From: Tetraselmis striata
Taxonomy: Eukaryota; Chlorophyta; Chlorodendrophyceae; Chlorodendrales; Chlorodendraceae
DNA length: 64,000 nucleotides
Reading direction: 5' to 3'
Assembly: GCA_006384855.1 (NCBI GenBank)
Contig: VCJN01001948.1
Coordinates: 1 to 64,000 of the forward strand
Shown here: positions 1 through 11,999 of the stretch, one piece after another
Numbering within the stretch: position 1 is the stretch's first letter
Layout of the letters: each line of letters starts with the position of its first letter
The notes under the pieces: generated by a model
What the model was told of the DNA's origin: nothing
What the model saw: only the letters and a program-made list of their open reading frames with translations
Databases searched by the model: none
Position numbers and translations under genes: made by a program

Positions 1-909
1 ATAGTCCCCTGATCCCCCCCCCCCCCCCCCCCCCCCCCCCCCACCTTGTCCCGCTCCTCTCTTCCCGTGCATGTTCATGTGCAACGCTCCGGGCGCGGAT
101 ACTGAAAGCTTTCGTCGTCCGTATGTTGCTTTTGAATACATGAATATATTCGGCCCGGCGACGTTTAGCCTTTCACGGCGTGTTTGCGTCACGCTTGGAT
201 CATGCACATGCATGCTTCGTCGTGAGAGGATGACCAAGCCCTACAAGACCTAGTAACCCTTCAATTACTAACATGTAGACATAATGACCCGGGTACCTGT
301 CACCCAATGCGCTACGCTACTTGCCACCAGATGCGCACCGTCACCCGATTGTCCAGCTCACATATGTCACCTCCGCAGCACAGCCTTATTAATCATTCTT
401 CCACCTTCCACAACATTCGTTTCCCGAGAACCTCCCTGGCTTGCTTAAGCCTGCTGCCTCTCATACCTTCTCTTGACATTCATATCAGCCGCGTACAGTT
501 GAGAAAAGATCGTATTACCGCCGGTTTAATACCGTATGTACAATTACGCGTCTCTCGCCGCGTGTACTTATTCTGCTCACTGCTCACTGCTCACTCGTAT
601 AGATAGTCGCTAGTCATATACGCGCGCTACACACGCGCGCTTGGCTACGGAGCGGGACCCCCGGCATGCGGGATGACCACCACTTTCCGCCTCACACAAC
701 AGACGAGAGACGCCTCGCAGCTCACGTAAACGTTTCGAGGTATAAAACCAGCCATCTCCCACCGATACCGGGCGGCTTGTACAGCCACAGGGGCAAAGTG
801 GGGGGCGGCAAAGGGGGGGGGGAGAGGCGCGGGCAGCGCTGGCTGCGGGCCGGTTGCGCCTGTATGTATTCCAGCCGTAGCGACTACTTACAACCCGCCG
901 GTAAATCAC

Positions 910-943
<34 letters not shown>

Positions 944-1268
944 CACACATCGGGGCCTCCTGCAGGGAAGACCCAGTGCAACAAAGCACATCGGAGCTGT
1001 AAGGTAACATGTACCTTTAGAATCTTTACGTGCGCTAGGGTGCTGTCCACGTCGCTGCTACAGGTACGGAGGTACCTAGCCATCGTGGGTCGGCTACGAG
1101 ATATAGTGTTTACACTTGACATTGCCCGGCAGCGACTGCCACGCAAGCGAGGCAGCGCGTCCAACCGGCCGTGACTCATGCAAGACGAGCTCGTCCAACC
1201 TGCTCGGCAGCGCGACCAGTGCCGGTCCAGCTGACGTGCCGAGCCATGCCCCAGCCATCGGATAAGTG

Positions 1269-1309
1269 TTGGAGTACCCACTATGGGCCATAGCCCGTGG
1301 GTACTCCAA
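1269..1309. repeat. Perfect 13-bp inverted repeat, 15-nt loop
   Basis: The arms are TTGGAGTACCCAC at 1269-1281 and its exact reverse complement at 1297-1309. The loop itself contains the palindrome TATGGGCCATA. As RNA it would fold into a strong hairpin. No gene can be tied to it, so its role is unknown. Confidence 0.8.
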
Positions 1310-1708
1310 TCCCTGTGTCGGCTCTTCGGCTAGACGACCCTGAGTGCTTTGGGCGGTGTGTGGCGGGCGGTCACAAACAAAATATAGAGGCACCCGCCGC
1401 TTCTCATGAGCCCCCTCGCTCCGCGGCACGCGCGGGCAAGAAATATTAGCCTCCGGAAACAGGACGGGAACGTATGGCCCCCAGGGGGTGCGGAGGAGGG
1501 GGAGGAGGGGGGGGGGATCGTGAGAACCACCTAATTTTGTTCATGGCAGCCTGCCACTAAGCAGCCAAACGTGTAACACTCGGGTGTAACATTCGTCGCC
1601 TGCGCTAGCCTGCCAGCACTCCTTCTCGCCCGCTCTCTACCCGCGTTGTGCCACACCGCATCCGCCTCGTAGGCCAGGATTGTATTTGTCTATTTGAAAC
1701 TGTTAATG

Positions 1709-1746
<38 letters not shown>

Positions 1747-2068
1747 CTTCCTGGCTGCTATGTCCGCAAAAGCTCCATCACAAGCTGGTATTGTGTATGT
1801 GTTGAAAATCTGTTATATATTGTGGTATACACAGGAAATATACCTTGCATTGCAGACATGGTTGTACTCAGAATCCCGTCTTGCCAAAGGCTGAATGATG
1901 CGCATGTTTGCATTCTCTCTCCAGCAAGCGGCGCCCTTGCCCTACCGCCCGATGCCGAGTCACCACCAGCGCAAAGTGCCCCCCGCCAGCAGTTATGCAG
2001 AATTCAACCCTTCGGAGCTCCAGCGTGGCTCAAGGGCCGGAGAACGCCTACAAAATCCTAAGGCCCTC

Positions 2069-2130
2069 AAGACGACACGAAAGAAGAGCTGCCGGAAGAT
2101 ACTAATGCAGCTCTTCTTTCATGTCGTCTT
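2069..2130. repeat. 22-bp inverted repeat, 18-nt loop
   Basis: The arm at 2069-2090 (AAGACGACACGAAAGAAGAG plus CT) pairs with 2109-2130 at 21 of 22 positions, across an 18-nt loop. The size is compatible with a short small-RNA precursor or a foldback element. Nothing else in the sequence decides between these. Confidence 0.75.
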
Positions 2131-3131
2131 CTCACGTGCCCTCATGCTGGGTATCCTGTCCCGCCGGCGCATGTACGCACTTGCCGCGAATAAAGTCGCA
2201 GGCCGCCAGAGCACGCCTCCAGGTAAACTACCTGGCCAGCAAGGATTGCCCCTCCCATGCTCCTCTGCCTGGCACAACGAGCGTGGCGCCACCTCACTGC
2301 CTGCCCAGAATTGTTGTGCGCAGATAGGTCTTAAGACTGGCTCAAGGTGGTCATTGTCTGCCATGCAACTCTCTCAAGCTTTAACGAGTAATTTAGTGCA
2401 TGTTGCGGTATGCATAGTGGGCCATGTCAACGTCTCTCCAAGTAGATGACCCCGCATGCAGCTGGCCACCATCGATTATCGCCGCAGCCCACTGACACGC
2501 TACTCTGCCGCTGCTGCTTGGGGACGCCCGGGCCGCCATCCCCACGCGCGTCTCGCTGAAGCTCATTGAATGGCCCCGGCTGCCCTCCCTAGTTTCTAAC
2601 AAACGCAATGCGTTTCTAGACAGTCCCGGGCGCAGCCCCAGGTCTGCTGGCAGCTGGGCCCACTCACGGATCCAACACGCGAATACTAATAATTTTGACT
2701 AATCAATGTAACTATATTTGTTTCTAAAAGTCTTTGGCTTGAGCTTCTTTTGCCTCATCCTTCATCTCTGCAGAAAACCGGTTTGGCCCTGGCCTACAGG
2801 CCACCACCAAACATGACATTTGCCATGCTGTCATAGCCACCCAGTTGCAGATTTTCCAGAAATTCGTACTGGGGGCTGATCGGGGTGACCGTTGTAGTTA
2901 CATGTCACATTGTTTATATATGAGAGAAAGCAATGATGGGTGCGAGGAGGTGAAGGCGAATGGTTACTATAATTCGGTGAGGCCTGCGCGCGACCCGCAA
3001 TTGGGCAGGCGTAACCTTGCGTTACATTGCAATAGTGGAGAGTGTGAAGAAGCAAAGCAGGTCTCCGTGTTTGTCAAATCTGAGACATTTACCACGAATT
3101 TAGAAGCAGGTTTATCAGACCCTGGAATCGC

Positions 3132-6100
3132 CTACAGTTCCACACGGTCCTTGCGCACGGGGATCACGACTGAGGCGCCCCTGACTTCGAAAGTCTTGTA
3201 ATTGTACTCCTCGGATTCGCCCTCAGACGATGCGGCGCCACCAGCGCGGCGCTCTTGGACGACCTTGCGATTCGGGACGACCAGGCGATCCAGCAACACC
3301 TTCCCTGCACCAGCTTCCGCAGCGCGCAGCCGGGCACCATCATCCTCAAAATTGCGCATGGTGGCCTGCTCGCTGGCGAAGGCGTCCGCCTGGGAGCTGT
3401 GCTCGGGGCAGCTGGTGACCCAGGCGCCGCACCGCTCGCATCCCTTGGTGAAGCTGAACTCGCTCAAGTGCACGGCGTAGGAAAAGCCGCCGCATTGGGC
3501 TTCCGAAGTGCGCAAACACACATAGCGCTCCGAGTCGACGAAGTTCTGCTGTGCGGAGGACTCTGAGGAGGCGGTGCTCCTGCTGCTGCCCTCCGCCGAG
3601 TCCGTCTCGGAGGAGTAGTAGTTCCGCTCGTCGCAGAGGAAGCAGCGCGCCCAGGAGTTGGAGCGCTGCAGGCGGGCGGTGTAGAACACCACCGTCTGGA
3701 TCTGAGCCACCGCGGGGTCGGTGAACGTGGCGACAAGCGAGACGGTGACGTGCTGTACGTCCATGGCGCCGGTGCTAGCCACCTCCGCCGCAAAGCATGC
3801 GCGGAAGGCGGCGGAGGGCACATAGATGACGATGTCTCCCGCCCCTGCCTGCGCACTCTGGTCGAGCGGGAGCCCCAGACCGGACATCATTGCCGCCACA
3901 TCAGCATTTATGAGGCCCTCCCGCGACGATGAGCTTGAGGATGAGAAGTCCATGCGACTGTACTGCAGGTCATCAGTGAGCGCAATCTCCTGGCAGCCCA
4001 GCAGCAGATCGGTGATCTGGGCGGTGGTGACTGCTTGCCCCAGCGCACGCCAGGCCACGTCACCCGGCGCCTGCAATACGGCCAGCTGGGCCACTGTGGT
4101 GGTGGTGGCATCACCCTGGACGGTGGCGCTGCCGGCGTTGCCAGAGTCCAGGAGCAGCCTCACCGCATTGGCCTTCATTGTGTAAAACTGCACCACCACA
4201 GGCGAGGCGCGGGAGGCCGCCAGCATCGCACCCAGTGCCAGGTAAACACCTGGCTCTGTGCTCCCGATATTCTCCAAATCTTGCACTGAAACGCTGTCCA
4301 GCAGCCGGCGCCTGCTGTTGCCAGTTCCCGACAGGATGAGACCCAGGATCCTCTCAACTTCGTCTGGGTCGCTGAGGAACCTGCCGACAGCGCTGCCGCC
4401 GCCGGCGTTGCCCACTGATGCCGCTTGGCCCACCAATGCTGTCGAAATCTCTTCTGCAGACTGCGAATTTGAGACCGTCAGGAAGGCAGCGGCTACAATC
4501 AAAGGATCAAGCACGTCGGAAGCGCCCTCTATATCCTGCAGCGTCCCAGTGGGGAGGGCTTGCGGAATTGCATTGGAGACTGGCTCCAGAATAACAGGGA
4601 CAGCTGCGGTTGGCGCGGGGGTGGGGGCTGGTGTGGGGGCGGGGGTGGGGGCCGGCGTTGGCGCGGGGGTGGGGGCTGGTGTTGGCGCGGGGGTGGGGGC
4701 TGGTGTGGGCGCAGGGGTGGGGGCTGGTGTGGGCGCAGGGGTGGGGGCTGGTGTGGGCGCAGGGGTGGGGGCTGGTGTGGGCGCGGGGGTGGGGGCTGGT
4801 GTGGGCGCAGGGGTGGGGGCTGGTGTGGGCGCAGGGGTGGGGGCTGGTGTGGGGGCGGGGGTGGGGGCCGGTGTTGGCGCGGGGGTGGGGGCTGGTGTGG
4901 GCGCGGGGGTGGGGGCCGGCGTGGGCGCGGGGGTGGCGCTGCAAGTTGCGGTCGCGGGCAGCGAGGTGGTTCCGGTCGGCCAGCACTGCCCCTCGAAGCA
5001 GGTGTCAAAGGCCACACCATCCACGTCTGAAAAGGAGCAATCACTGTCGCTGCTGCACCCAGCGTACTTGCATGTGTTGCTTGAGTAGCAGAGGTTGGAG
5101 TACAGCCCGTCGGCGTCGGCGTTGAAGACGTTGTCGCAGTCGGAGGAGGTGGTGCACGCCTTCTCCTCGCTCAGGCATTGCCCGGAAACAGCATCGCAGA
5201 AAAACCCGCTGCCGCCACAGTCAGCGGCACTGGTGCAGCATCCAGTAGTGGTCGCGGGGGTGGGGGCCGGCGTGGGCGCGGGGGTGGCGCTGCAAGTTGC
5301 GGTCGCGGGCAGCGAGGTGGTTCCGGTCGGCCAGCACTGCCCCTCGAAGCAGGTGTCAAAGGCCACACCATCCACGTCTGCAAAGGAGCAATCACTGTCG
5401 CTGCTGCACCCAGCGTACTTGCATGTGTTGCTTGAGTAGCAGAGGTTGGAGTACAGCCCGTCGGCGTCGGCGTTGAAGACGTTGTCGCAGTCGGAGGAGG
5501 TGGTGCACGCCTTCTCCTCGCTCAGGCATTGCCCGGAAACAGCATCGCAGAAAAACCCGCTGCCGCCACAGTCAGCGGCACTGGTGCAGCATCCAGTAGT
5601 GGTCGCGGGGGTGGGGGCCGGCGTGGGCGCGGGGGTGGCGCTGCAAGTTGCGGTCGCGGGCAGCGAGGTGGTTCCGGTCGGCCAGCACTGCCCCTCGAAG
5701 CAGGTGTCAAAGGCCACACCATCCACGTCTGCAAAGGAGCAATCACTGTCGCTGCTGCACCCAGCGTACTTGCATGTGTTGCTTGAGTAGCAGAGGTTGG
5801 AGTACAGCCCGTCGGCGTCGGCGTTGAAGACGTTGTCGCAGTCGGAGGAGGTGGTGCACGCCTTCTCCTCGCTCAGGCATTGCCCGGAAACAGCATCGCA
5901 GAAAAACCCGCTGCCGCCACAGTCAGCGGCACTGGTGCAGCATCCAGTAGTGGTCGCGGGGGTGGGGGCCGGCGTGGGCGCGGGGGTGGCGCTGCAAGTT
6001 GCGGTCGCGGGCAGCGAGGTGGTTCCGGTCGGCCAGCACTGCCCCTCGAAGCAGGTGTCAAAGGCCACACCATCCACGTCTGCAAAGGAGCAATCACTGT

Positions 6101-7151
6101 CGCTGCTGCACCCAGCGTACTTGCATGTGTTGCTTGAGTAGCAGAGGTTGGAGTACAGCCCGTCGGCGTCGGCGTTGAAGACGTTGTCGCAGTCGGAGGA
6201 GGTGGTGCACGCCTTCTCCTCGCTCAGGCATTGCCCGGAAACAGCATCGCAGAAAAACCCGCTGCCGCCACAGTCAGCGGCACTGGTGCAGCATCCAGTA
6301 GTGGTCGCGGGGGTGGGGGCCGGCGTGGGCGCGGGGGTGGCGCTGCAAGTTGCGGTCGCGGGCAGCGAGGTGGTTCCGGTCGGCCAGCACTGCCCCTCGA
6401 AGCAGGTGTCAAAGGCCACACCATCCACGTCTGAAAAGGAGCAATCACTGTCGCTGCTGCACCCAGCGTACTTGCATGTGTTGCTTGAGTAGCAGAGGTT
6501 GGAGTACAGCCCGTCGGCGTCGGCGTTGAAGACGTTGTCGCAGTCGGAGGAGGTGGTGCACGCCTTCTCCTCGCTCAGGCATTGCCCGGAAACAGCATCG
6601 CAGAAAAACCCGCTGCCGCCACAGTCAGCGGCACTGGTGCAGCATCCAGTAGTGGTCGCGGGGGTGGGGGCCGGCGTGGGCGCGGGGGTGGCGCTGCAAG
6701 TTGCGGTCGCGGGCAGCGAGGTGGTTCCGGTCGGCCAGCACTGCCCCTCGAAGCAGGTGTCAAAGGCCACACCATCCACGTCTGCAAAGGAGCAATCACT
6801 GTCGCTGCTGCACCCAGCGTACTTGCATGTGTTGCTTGAGTAGCAGAGGTTGGAGTACAGCCCGTCGGCGTCGGCGTTGAAGACGTTGTCGCAGTCGGAG
6901 GAGGTGGTGCACGCCTTCTCCTCGCTCAGGCATTGCCCGGAAACAGCATCGCAGAAAAACCCGCTGCCGCCACAGTCAGCGGCACTGGTGCAGCATCCAT
7001 CACCAAACGCTGTATGCGTTGATGCTGCGAGCAGAAGAAGCAGCAAAAGCGGTCCGAGGTAGCGCAGGACAGGACGCATCCCACCCTTTTGGTAAGCCAT
7101 GTTGGGTTTCTTGCTCGCTGGAAGTGAATGTGCCTCGCTTGCCGGATGCAT
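3132..7151 (-). CDS. Secreted Cys-rich repeat protein with PAPT tract
   Basis: This is a single open reading frame of 1339 residues. Met18 (7100) or Met25 (7079) fits a signal peptide better than Met1, because RPVLRYLGP and a run of seven leucines follow, ending near THTAFG. Then come six near-identical 117-residue modules, each with about 14 cysteines in C-x-S-x-x-D-C style submodules, joined by [12 protein letters not shown] linkers. The last linker expands into a long Pro-Ala-Pro-Thr tract. The roughly 480-residue C-terminal part has an RRRLLD motif, a serine run, and Cys pairs such as RCFLC and CERCG. No membrane segment is visible at the end. Green algal wall and matrix proteins combine Cys-rich modules with Pro-rich rods in this way, so an extracellular matrix or surface role is likely, but I do not recognise the family. 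Modules differ at few bases (for example SFAD versus SFSD), so homogenisation is recent. Confidence 0.85.
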   Translation of the reverse strand: MHPASEAHSLPASKKPNMAYQKGGMRPVLRYLGPLLLLLLLAASTHTAFGDGCCTSAADCGGSGFFCDAVSGQCLSEEKACTTSSDCDNVFNADADGLYSNLCYSSNTCKYAGCSSDSDCSFADVDGVAFDTCFEGQCWPTGTTSLPATATCSATPAPTPAPTPATTTGCCTSAADCGGSGFFCDAVSGQCLSEEKACTTSSDCDNVFNADADGLYSNLCYSSNTCKYAGCSSDSDCSFSDVDGVAFDTCFEGQCWPTGTTSLPATATCSATPAPTPAPTPATTTGCCTSAADCGGSGFFCDAVSGQCLSEEKACTTSSDCDNVFNADADGLYSNLCYSSNTCKYAGCSSDSDCSFADVDGVAFDTCFEGQCWPTGTTSLPATATCSATPAPTPAPTPATTTGCCTSAADCGGSGFFCDAVSGQCLSEEKACTTSSDCDNVFNADADGLYSNLCYSSNTCKYAGCSSDSDCSFADVDGVAFDTCFEGQCWPTGTTSLPATATCSATPAPTPAPTPATTTGCCTSAADCGGSGFFCDAVSGQCLSEEKACTTSSDCDNVFNADADGLYSNLCYSSNTCKYAGCSSDSDCSFADVDGVAFDTCFEGQCWPTGTTSLPATATCSATPAPTPAPTPATTTGCCTSAADCGGSGFFCDAVSGQCLSEEKACTTSSDCDNVFNADADGLYSNLCYSSNTCKYAGCSSDSDCSFSDVDGVAFDTCFEGQCWPTGTTSLPATATCSATPAPTPAPTPAPTPAPTPAPTPAPTPAPTPAPTPAPTPAPTPAPTPAPTPAPTPAPTPAPTPAPTPAPTPAPTPAPTPAPTPAPTPAPTPAPTPAPTPAPTPAPTPAPTAAVPVILEPVSNAIPQALPTGTLQDIEGASDVLDPLIVAAAFLTVSNSQSAEEISTALVGQAASVGNAGGGSAVGRFLSDPDEVERILGLILSGTGNSRRRLLDSVSVQDLENIGSTEPGVYLALGAMLAASRASPVVVQFYTMKANAVRLLLDSGNAGSATVQGDATTTTVAQLAVLQAPGDVAWRALGQAVTTAQITDLLLGCQEIALTDDLQYSRMDFSSSSSSSREGLINADVAAMMSGLGLPLDQSAQAGAGDIVIYVPSAAFRACFAAEVASTGAMDVQHVTVSLVATFTDPAVAQIQTVVFYTARLQRSNSWARCFLCDERNYYSSETDSAEGSSRSTASSESSAQQNFVDSERYVCLRTSEAQCGGFSYAVHLSEFSFTKGCERCGAWVTSCPEHSSQADAFASEQATMRNFEDDGARLRAAEAGAGKVLLDRLVVPNRKVVQERRAGGAASSEGESEEYNYKTFEVRGASVVIPVRKDRVEL
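4612..4935 (-). repeat. 12-bp minisatellite coding for (PAPT)n
   Basis: About 27 copies of a 12-bp unit encode alternating PAPT residues inside the secreted protein. Small third-base variants (GCG or GCA, GTG or GTT) break the array into subtypes. Such tracts form extended, probably O-glycosylated rods in algal matrix proteins; that role is inferred. Length variation between strains would be expected. Confidence 0.9.
4936..7002 (-). repeat. 351-bp coding tandem repeat, six copies
   Basis: The period is exactly 351 bp (117 codons), seen from recurring landmarks at 5095, 5446, 5797, 6148, 6499 and 6850. Copies are almost identical in DNA, including synonymous sites. One visible polymorphism swaps Ala for Ser in SF(A/S)DVDG, in modules 2 and 6 counted from the N-terminus. 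That pattern suggests duplication in blocks or gene conversion. Confidence 0.95.
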
Positions 7152-10100
7152 CGGATTCCCTTGCTATGATGCCGACCGCTACAGGATCAGGACACACAGA
7201 CAATCAGTTTTGTGATACCAGGATTTCAGCAAGGCCACCTGAATTTGTCACGTCGCCACAACTGAGGTAAACCGGTAAAAAACGCCCAATTTATGTAGTT
7301 GCCCATATGATCCCTTGGAAAAAATGATTGCTCATGAAATTCAGGAAGATGAAACACTATCAAAGGACACATCATCACCGCAAAACATTCAAATGTGATT
7401 ACCTATCAAAATAACACATGTGCGAGCGGGCAGGTCGAGCAGGATCCACTCCTCGTTGCACAAGGAGTTTACAGACAGGTGTAGGCGGAAGCTCCAAGAA
7501 ACCACATCTCAGAACCCTCGAAGGCACAGACACGCCTTAAGGCTCAGTCAGAGACTCATCGTGCGGGTAAAACCGCCGCAAATAATGTAACGGACTATGG
7601 ACGCGTATCAGCGTATCTACTATGTTACGGAGCCGCAGAAGGCTCTGGCGGGCGGGACAGTTAAATAGCCACATTTACGACAGCCACTTGTACCTGATGT
7701 GGATAGTAGCAGGGAAATGGGGCATTTTCAGCCAGTTACCTGTAGTAGTTTGGTTATCACTGCCAAGCCCTCAGGGCACCTCTACTACACGAGATGTAGG
7801 TTACAGCACCAAGACTTTGACCACGGGTACTTGAGGGTATGCTTGGAGTGTCCCTCAGGAGCCTGGTGGTGGCCCGGCATCACCCACAACGTCCGCTGGT
7901 CAAGGGTGGGTAATTCAGGGGGCTATACAGTATATGGTCACCCCCCGAGTCAAGCGCATCTGCACCGATGGAGGGCTATAAACATGACGTGATTTGAGCC
8001 GAGATGCTGACTACCGGTGGGTGGGGTCTCCGGCGCCGCTGATGTGCTCCAGGAATCAGTGAGCGGGGCAGGAGAGACCTCGTGGGTGGCGCGGGTCGGC
8101 GAGCCGCGCATAGGCGTGACGGAGGATACACTACTAGAGCATGCTATACCGGAAAAGATCAGGCGACCCGCCGGCAGCCCCCGTAGCTGCGACACAACTA
8201 GCCATCGTGGCACCGAGGGTGCCTCGCAGTCGCCCACGTGCACCCTACAGTCGGCGAGGCTTGCAAGGTACTTTATACGATCACTGAAACGCGTTTGTAG
8301 TGGTCGGTCGGTTTGGACGGGTGGCCGAGTGTTGCTACACATTCGGCCGTCAACTTTGGTCCTTGTGTGTTCGGGCGCTCGCTCACTCCCACCCACGCAC
8401 CGTCCCGACCCCGGGGACGACGTAAGACAGTAAGGATCGACTCGGAGCATATGACAGCTTGCTTGATAGATCCAGGTCAGGGCTTGGTCTAGCCACTCTT
8501 GGCTGTGCCGTTGGTGTGCTGCTCGTGGCCCTAGGTGTGCAGAAGACCTCCACAGGTGACAGAAATACGTACCCTGTACCTGGTTACTGTTGTTTGATGA
8601 CGGGCACGGGTACAGCGTTTACACCAGCAAGCCCAGGATCAAACGTTGTTGGGGTCGAGGACGATATTCCCCCGTCAGCGCGGTGCCGCGTACCTGTTTA
8701 CAGCTGATGAGAGAGTAGCGACTAAATAAAGGGGCAGCTGAAATAGGAGCGAGAAATAGGAGCGACGACGCGGTGTTATCCGAAACCGAGTAGCTCCTGA
8801 AACCGAAGTCACCGAAATATCGGGAGAGAGGGGTGAAGTCACGAGCAACGAAGCTGAACCGCCCGCCCACTGATAGCCAGCCCGAAACCAGTCCCCGAAA
8901 CTAGAGTCTCCAAGCCATCGGGGTAGAGGGGTTAACCGAGAGTCGCGAGCAATGAAGCTGAACCGCCTCCACCACCATGAAAGCAGAGTCAAAAATGAGA
9001 GATGAGGGGTGCACGGACAGATACGAGCAACGAAGCTGAACCGCCCGCCCACTAACAACCAGCACCACGCCTGAAGGAGACGGCGGACATAGGCGGTTCA
9101 GGAAGCAGGCAGCCACGCCGTGGCGGTCCCCAGCTCGCTGGCGAAAGAAACGTCAGTGGTGGGCTGAGATGCCCCCCCCCCCCCCCACCCCCTCCCAAGA
9201 TGCAAAGATAGGGCGAACCCGGACGGCTAAACAAACGGGTGAAGCGCGAGCTGCCGGGCAGCAAGGCGCCTTTGGGCACGATGGAGGCAACGGGACGGCA
9301 GGCACGTGCAGTCCCGCGCGATGGGCGTGAGCTTACCCTGTCGGGCGGGCCGGTAGGAGTGCATAGACGAGGGCGTCAACAGACAGCGGACAAGAAGGCT
9401 CTGTCCAGGTCGGCACTGGTCGGCAAGGTTTTACTACACTGGACCACTACACACCGGTTCGCGTAGGTACTCGTTTCTGAAGACCGCAAACGGGTCTCAA
9501 ATCCGAGATGTGTAGCTGGCAACGCTTTTTGGCTACGTGGCACGCGCTACGTGCGTATAATTATCACGTGACCGCTCGCGCTCCTCTCTCATCATCCCGC
9601 CGTCAGCCCCATCCCTGCCCGCGACACACAAGACGAGGCACCTGAAGGCCACCACAAGCCTACGTTAGGGCGCTGCTACCGCGGTATGCGCGTGATGGTT
9701 CCGGCCGGTGTGTCCGATTGGCATCGGTGGGGCGGGATGGGTTGGCGAGACGGGTGGTCACGTGGGCTCTGAGTTTCGATCAAATGACGGTATATTTGAC
9801 TATATCAACCGGATACTAATTATTTCTCGTGCTCTTTTCGGTACCTGCATCTCAGGATTGTGACCCCGCTATGCATAGCTTCTAGCCCGGGAGGATTTCC
9901 TGTAGCGAGTACCCGGGGAACCGGTGTGTACCAAACCATCACCACTACCATTACCATTTGTCTCTACTGTACATCACTATCGGGCCGGCCCGGGCGGCAA
10001 GTTCCCGCGTGGTGCCGACAAAGCGCATGATGATCAGCAGCCGTACGTGTGCGGTCGTGCGTTCCGTGAGCGGGCATACTGATGACGGACTAAACCCCGG

Positions 10101-10374
10101 ACTCCGTTATGATCACGAAACTCATAACGGACAAAACCACGGAACCCGGACGTAGCCATGTGATCAAACCGATTATTAGTACTTACCACCATGATACCGG
10201 TGCGCGCCGACATATCTGCGGCGCCCGCCGTCGTGCGCCCGCCGACGCTTAACCGTCAACCGCCGACATTCGTCCGGGCGCGTCGCCGAATTTCACTCGT
10301 TTTGGGGCGGCCCGTTTTGGTATATCTACTACCTTTATTTACTTTGGTTGGGCGGTTCGTTAGTTGATTATCGC
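7152..10374. other. Intergenic, no gene recognised
   Basis: There is no supported coding region. The stretch contains a cluster of degenerate direct repeats (8760-9050, listed separately) and a C run near 9170-9187. Short ORFs around 7950-8450 overlap on both strands and look random. From about 9950 the sequence approaches the SINE insertion site at 10375. Confidence 0.5.
8760..9050. repeat. Degenerate direct repeats
   Basis: A motif beginning CGAGCAACGAAGCTGAACCG and continuing CCCGCCCACT recurs at about 8842, 8946 (diverged) and 9023. It is embedded in a looser repeat containing GAAACC and GAGGGGT blocks. Spacing is uneven (about 104 and 77 bp), so this is a decayed tandem array. Long minus-strand ORFs through it are by-products of the repeat. 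Confidence 0.6.
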
Positions 10375-11999
10375 TACAGGTTCCCCGGTCGTATGAGTTT
10401 CCTGGTCGATCCCACCATCAGACCAGGGAACTTATGCTGACTCGGGCGCTCAGTGGTAGAGCGAGTGACTACGAGTATGTAAGTCGGCGGCTCGAGACCG
10501 GCCGGGCCGTGAGAGCTTAGTCGTCACTGCATACTCGTACCGGTACTGTCTCATCTCGTAACAAAGACGCAGTGATTCAGTACCGGGCTACGTCGCGAAT
10601 TGAATGAGGACCTGAAAAATGGGCCAACGCGCGGATAGGCGGGCTGGTCCCAGCTCGCCTAGGCCGTCTGCCCGGATTACGAGTACTGTACATGTACCCG
10701 CAATACCGGCAAAACCTTTAAATCCCTCGTTCGTATGAGTTTCCTGGTCGATCCCACCATCAGACCCGGGAACTTATGCTGACTCGGGCGCTCAGTGGTA
10801 GAGCGAGTGACTACGAGTATGTAAGTCGGCGGCTCGAGACCGGCCGGGCCGTGAGGGCTTAGTCGTCACTGCATATTCGTACCGGTACGGTCTCATCTCG
10901 TAACAAAGACGCAGTGATTCAGTACCGGGCTACGTCGCGAATTGAATGAGGACCTGAAAAATGGGCCAACGTGCGGATAGGCGGGCTGGTCCCAGCTCGC
11001 CTAGGCCGTCTGTCCGGATTACGAGTACATGTACCCGTAATACCGGCAAAACCTTTATCCCTCGTTCGTATGAGTTCCCTGGTCGATCCCACCATCAGAC
11101 CAGGGAACTTATGCTGACTCGGGCGCTCAGTGGTAGAGCGAGTGACTACGAGTATGTAAGTCGGCGGCTCGAGACCGGCCGGGCCGTGAGAGCTTAGTCG
11201 TCACTGCATACTCGTACCGGTACTGTCTCATCTCGTAACAAAGACGCAGTGATTCAGTACCGGGCTACGTCGCGAATTGAATGAGGACCTGAAAAATGGG
11301 CCAACGCGCGGATAGGCGGGCTGGTCCCAGCTCGCCTAGGCCGTCTGCCCGGATTACGAGTACATGTACCCGCAATACCGGCAAAACCTTTATCCCTCGT
11401 TCGTATGAGTTCCCTGGTCGATCCCACCATCAGACCCGGGAACTTATACTGACTCGGGCGCTCAATGGTAGAGCGAGTGACTACGAGTATGTAAGTCGGC
11501 GGCTCGAGACCGGCCGGGCCGTGAGGGCTTAGTCGTCACTGCATACTCGTACCGGTACTGTCTCATCTCGTAACAAAGACGCAGTGATTCAGTACCGGGC
11601 TACGTCGCGAATTGAATGAGGACCTGAAAAATGGGCCAACGTGCGGATAGGCGGGCTGGTCCCAGCTCGCCTAGGCCGTCTGTCCGGATTACGAGTACAT
11701 GTACCCGTAATACCGGCAAAACCTTTACAAGGTACATCCCTTGTCCGCTCGGTAGAGCGGTCGTCTCGTGTGCGAGAGGTACCGGGTTCGATTCCTGGCC
11801 GATGTATTTCGGCAATATCGGCCCGGCGTGTCCCGGGTTTACTCGGTTGATGCATTAGCCCTTCGGGGTTCGAATGAGGCAATGGTCTATGGGCTATGCC
11901 AGACCTACGACTGCAGTTGGCGCACGAGGTCAAGTGCTGGGGCGGCTTCGGCCGATGTCCCGGGGCGAACTTTACTTTTACTTTTACAGGTTCCCCGGT
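10375..11999 (+). mobile_element. Composite tRNA-derived SINE with target duplication
   Basis: The element spans 10390-11984 and is flanked by a perfect 15-bp direct repeat, TACAGGTTCCCCGGT, at 10375-10389 and 11985-11999. It consists of four tandem head units (from 10391, 10733, 11068 and 11403), then a second tRNA-like segment with a Pol III A-box-like GCTCGGTAGAGCGG (11747-11760) and a perfect B box GGTTCGATTCC (11785-11795), then a central core from about 11840, and a 3' tail of TTTTAC repeats ending at 11984. Tail repeats plus target duplication are the signature of target-primed reverse transcription using a partner LINE. The core and tail recur at 60.36-60.52 kb behind a different tRNA-like part. 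Because the duplication encloses everything, the tandem head was already present when the element inserted, or it amplified in place later. Confidence 0.85.
10391..11728 (+). repeat. 335-342 bp tandem head units, four copies
   Basis: Unit lengths are 342, 335 and 335 bp, plus a fourth copy that runs into the second tRNA-like segment. Each unit carries an A-box-like CAGTGGTAGAGCG (10451-10463 in unit 1) and a B-box-like GGCTCGAGACC (10489-10499), so each could in principle be its own Pol III promoter. Units differ at only a few positions, for example AGACCAGG versus AGACCCGG alternating between copies. The alternation suggests that a two-unit block was duplicated. Confidence 0.9.

Larger units (their letters stand above)
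1..3131. other. Gene-poor left flank
   Basis: I see no convincing gene here. There are C runs at about 14-42 and 912-942, a GT microsatellite at about 1712-1745, and two strong inverted repeats listed separately. The ORFs present are short, low-complexity and overlap on both strands. By the strand rule seen in the host genes of this window the C runs could mark introns of plus-strand transcripts, but I find no exon to go with them. Confidence 0.5.

Noticed and set aside
1-42. Telomere or contig-end feature
   Set aside because: The C run near the left edge lacks any telomere-type heptamer and resembles the intron C runs elsewhere.
4258-5088. Long plus-strand ORF of Gly-Val-Gly-Ala repeats
   Set aside because: It is the antisense reading of the PAPT minisatellite. 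The minus strand has a signal peptide and Cys-rich modules, and the same shadow recurs in every 351-bp unit.
10391-11728. CRISPR-like array
   Set aside because: The repeats are 335 bp and contiguous, with no unique spacers, and the host is a eukaryote.
11747-11806. Functional tRNA gene
   Set aside because: A and B boxes are good, but no acceptor stem can be paired, the anticodon arm is irregular, and the segment continues directly into the SINE core.
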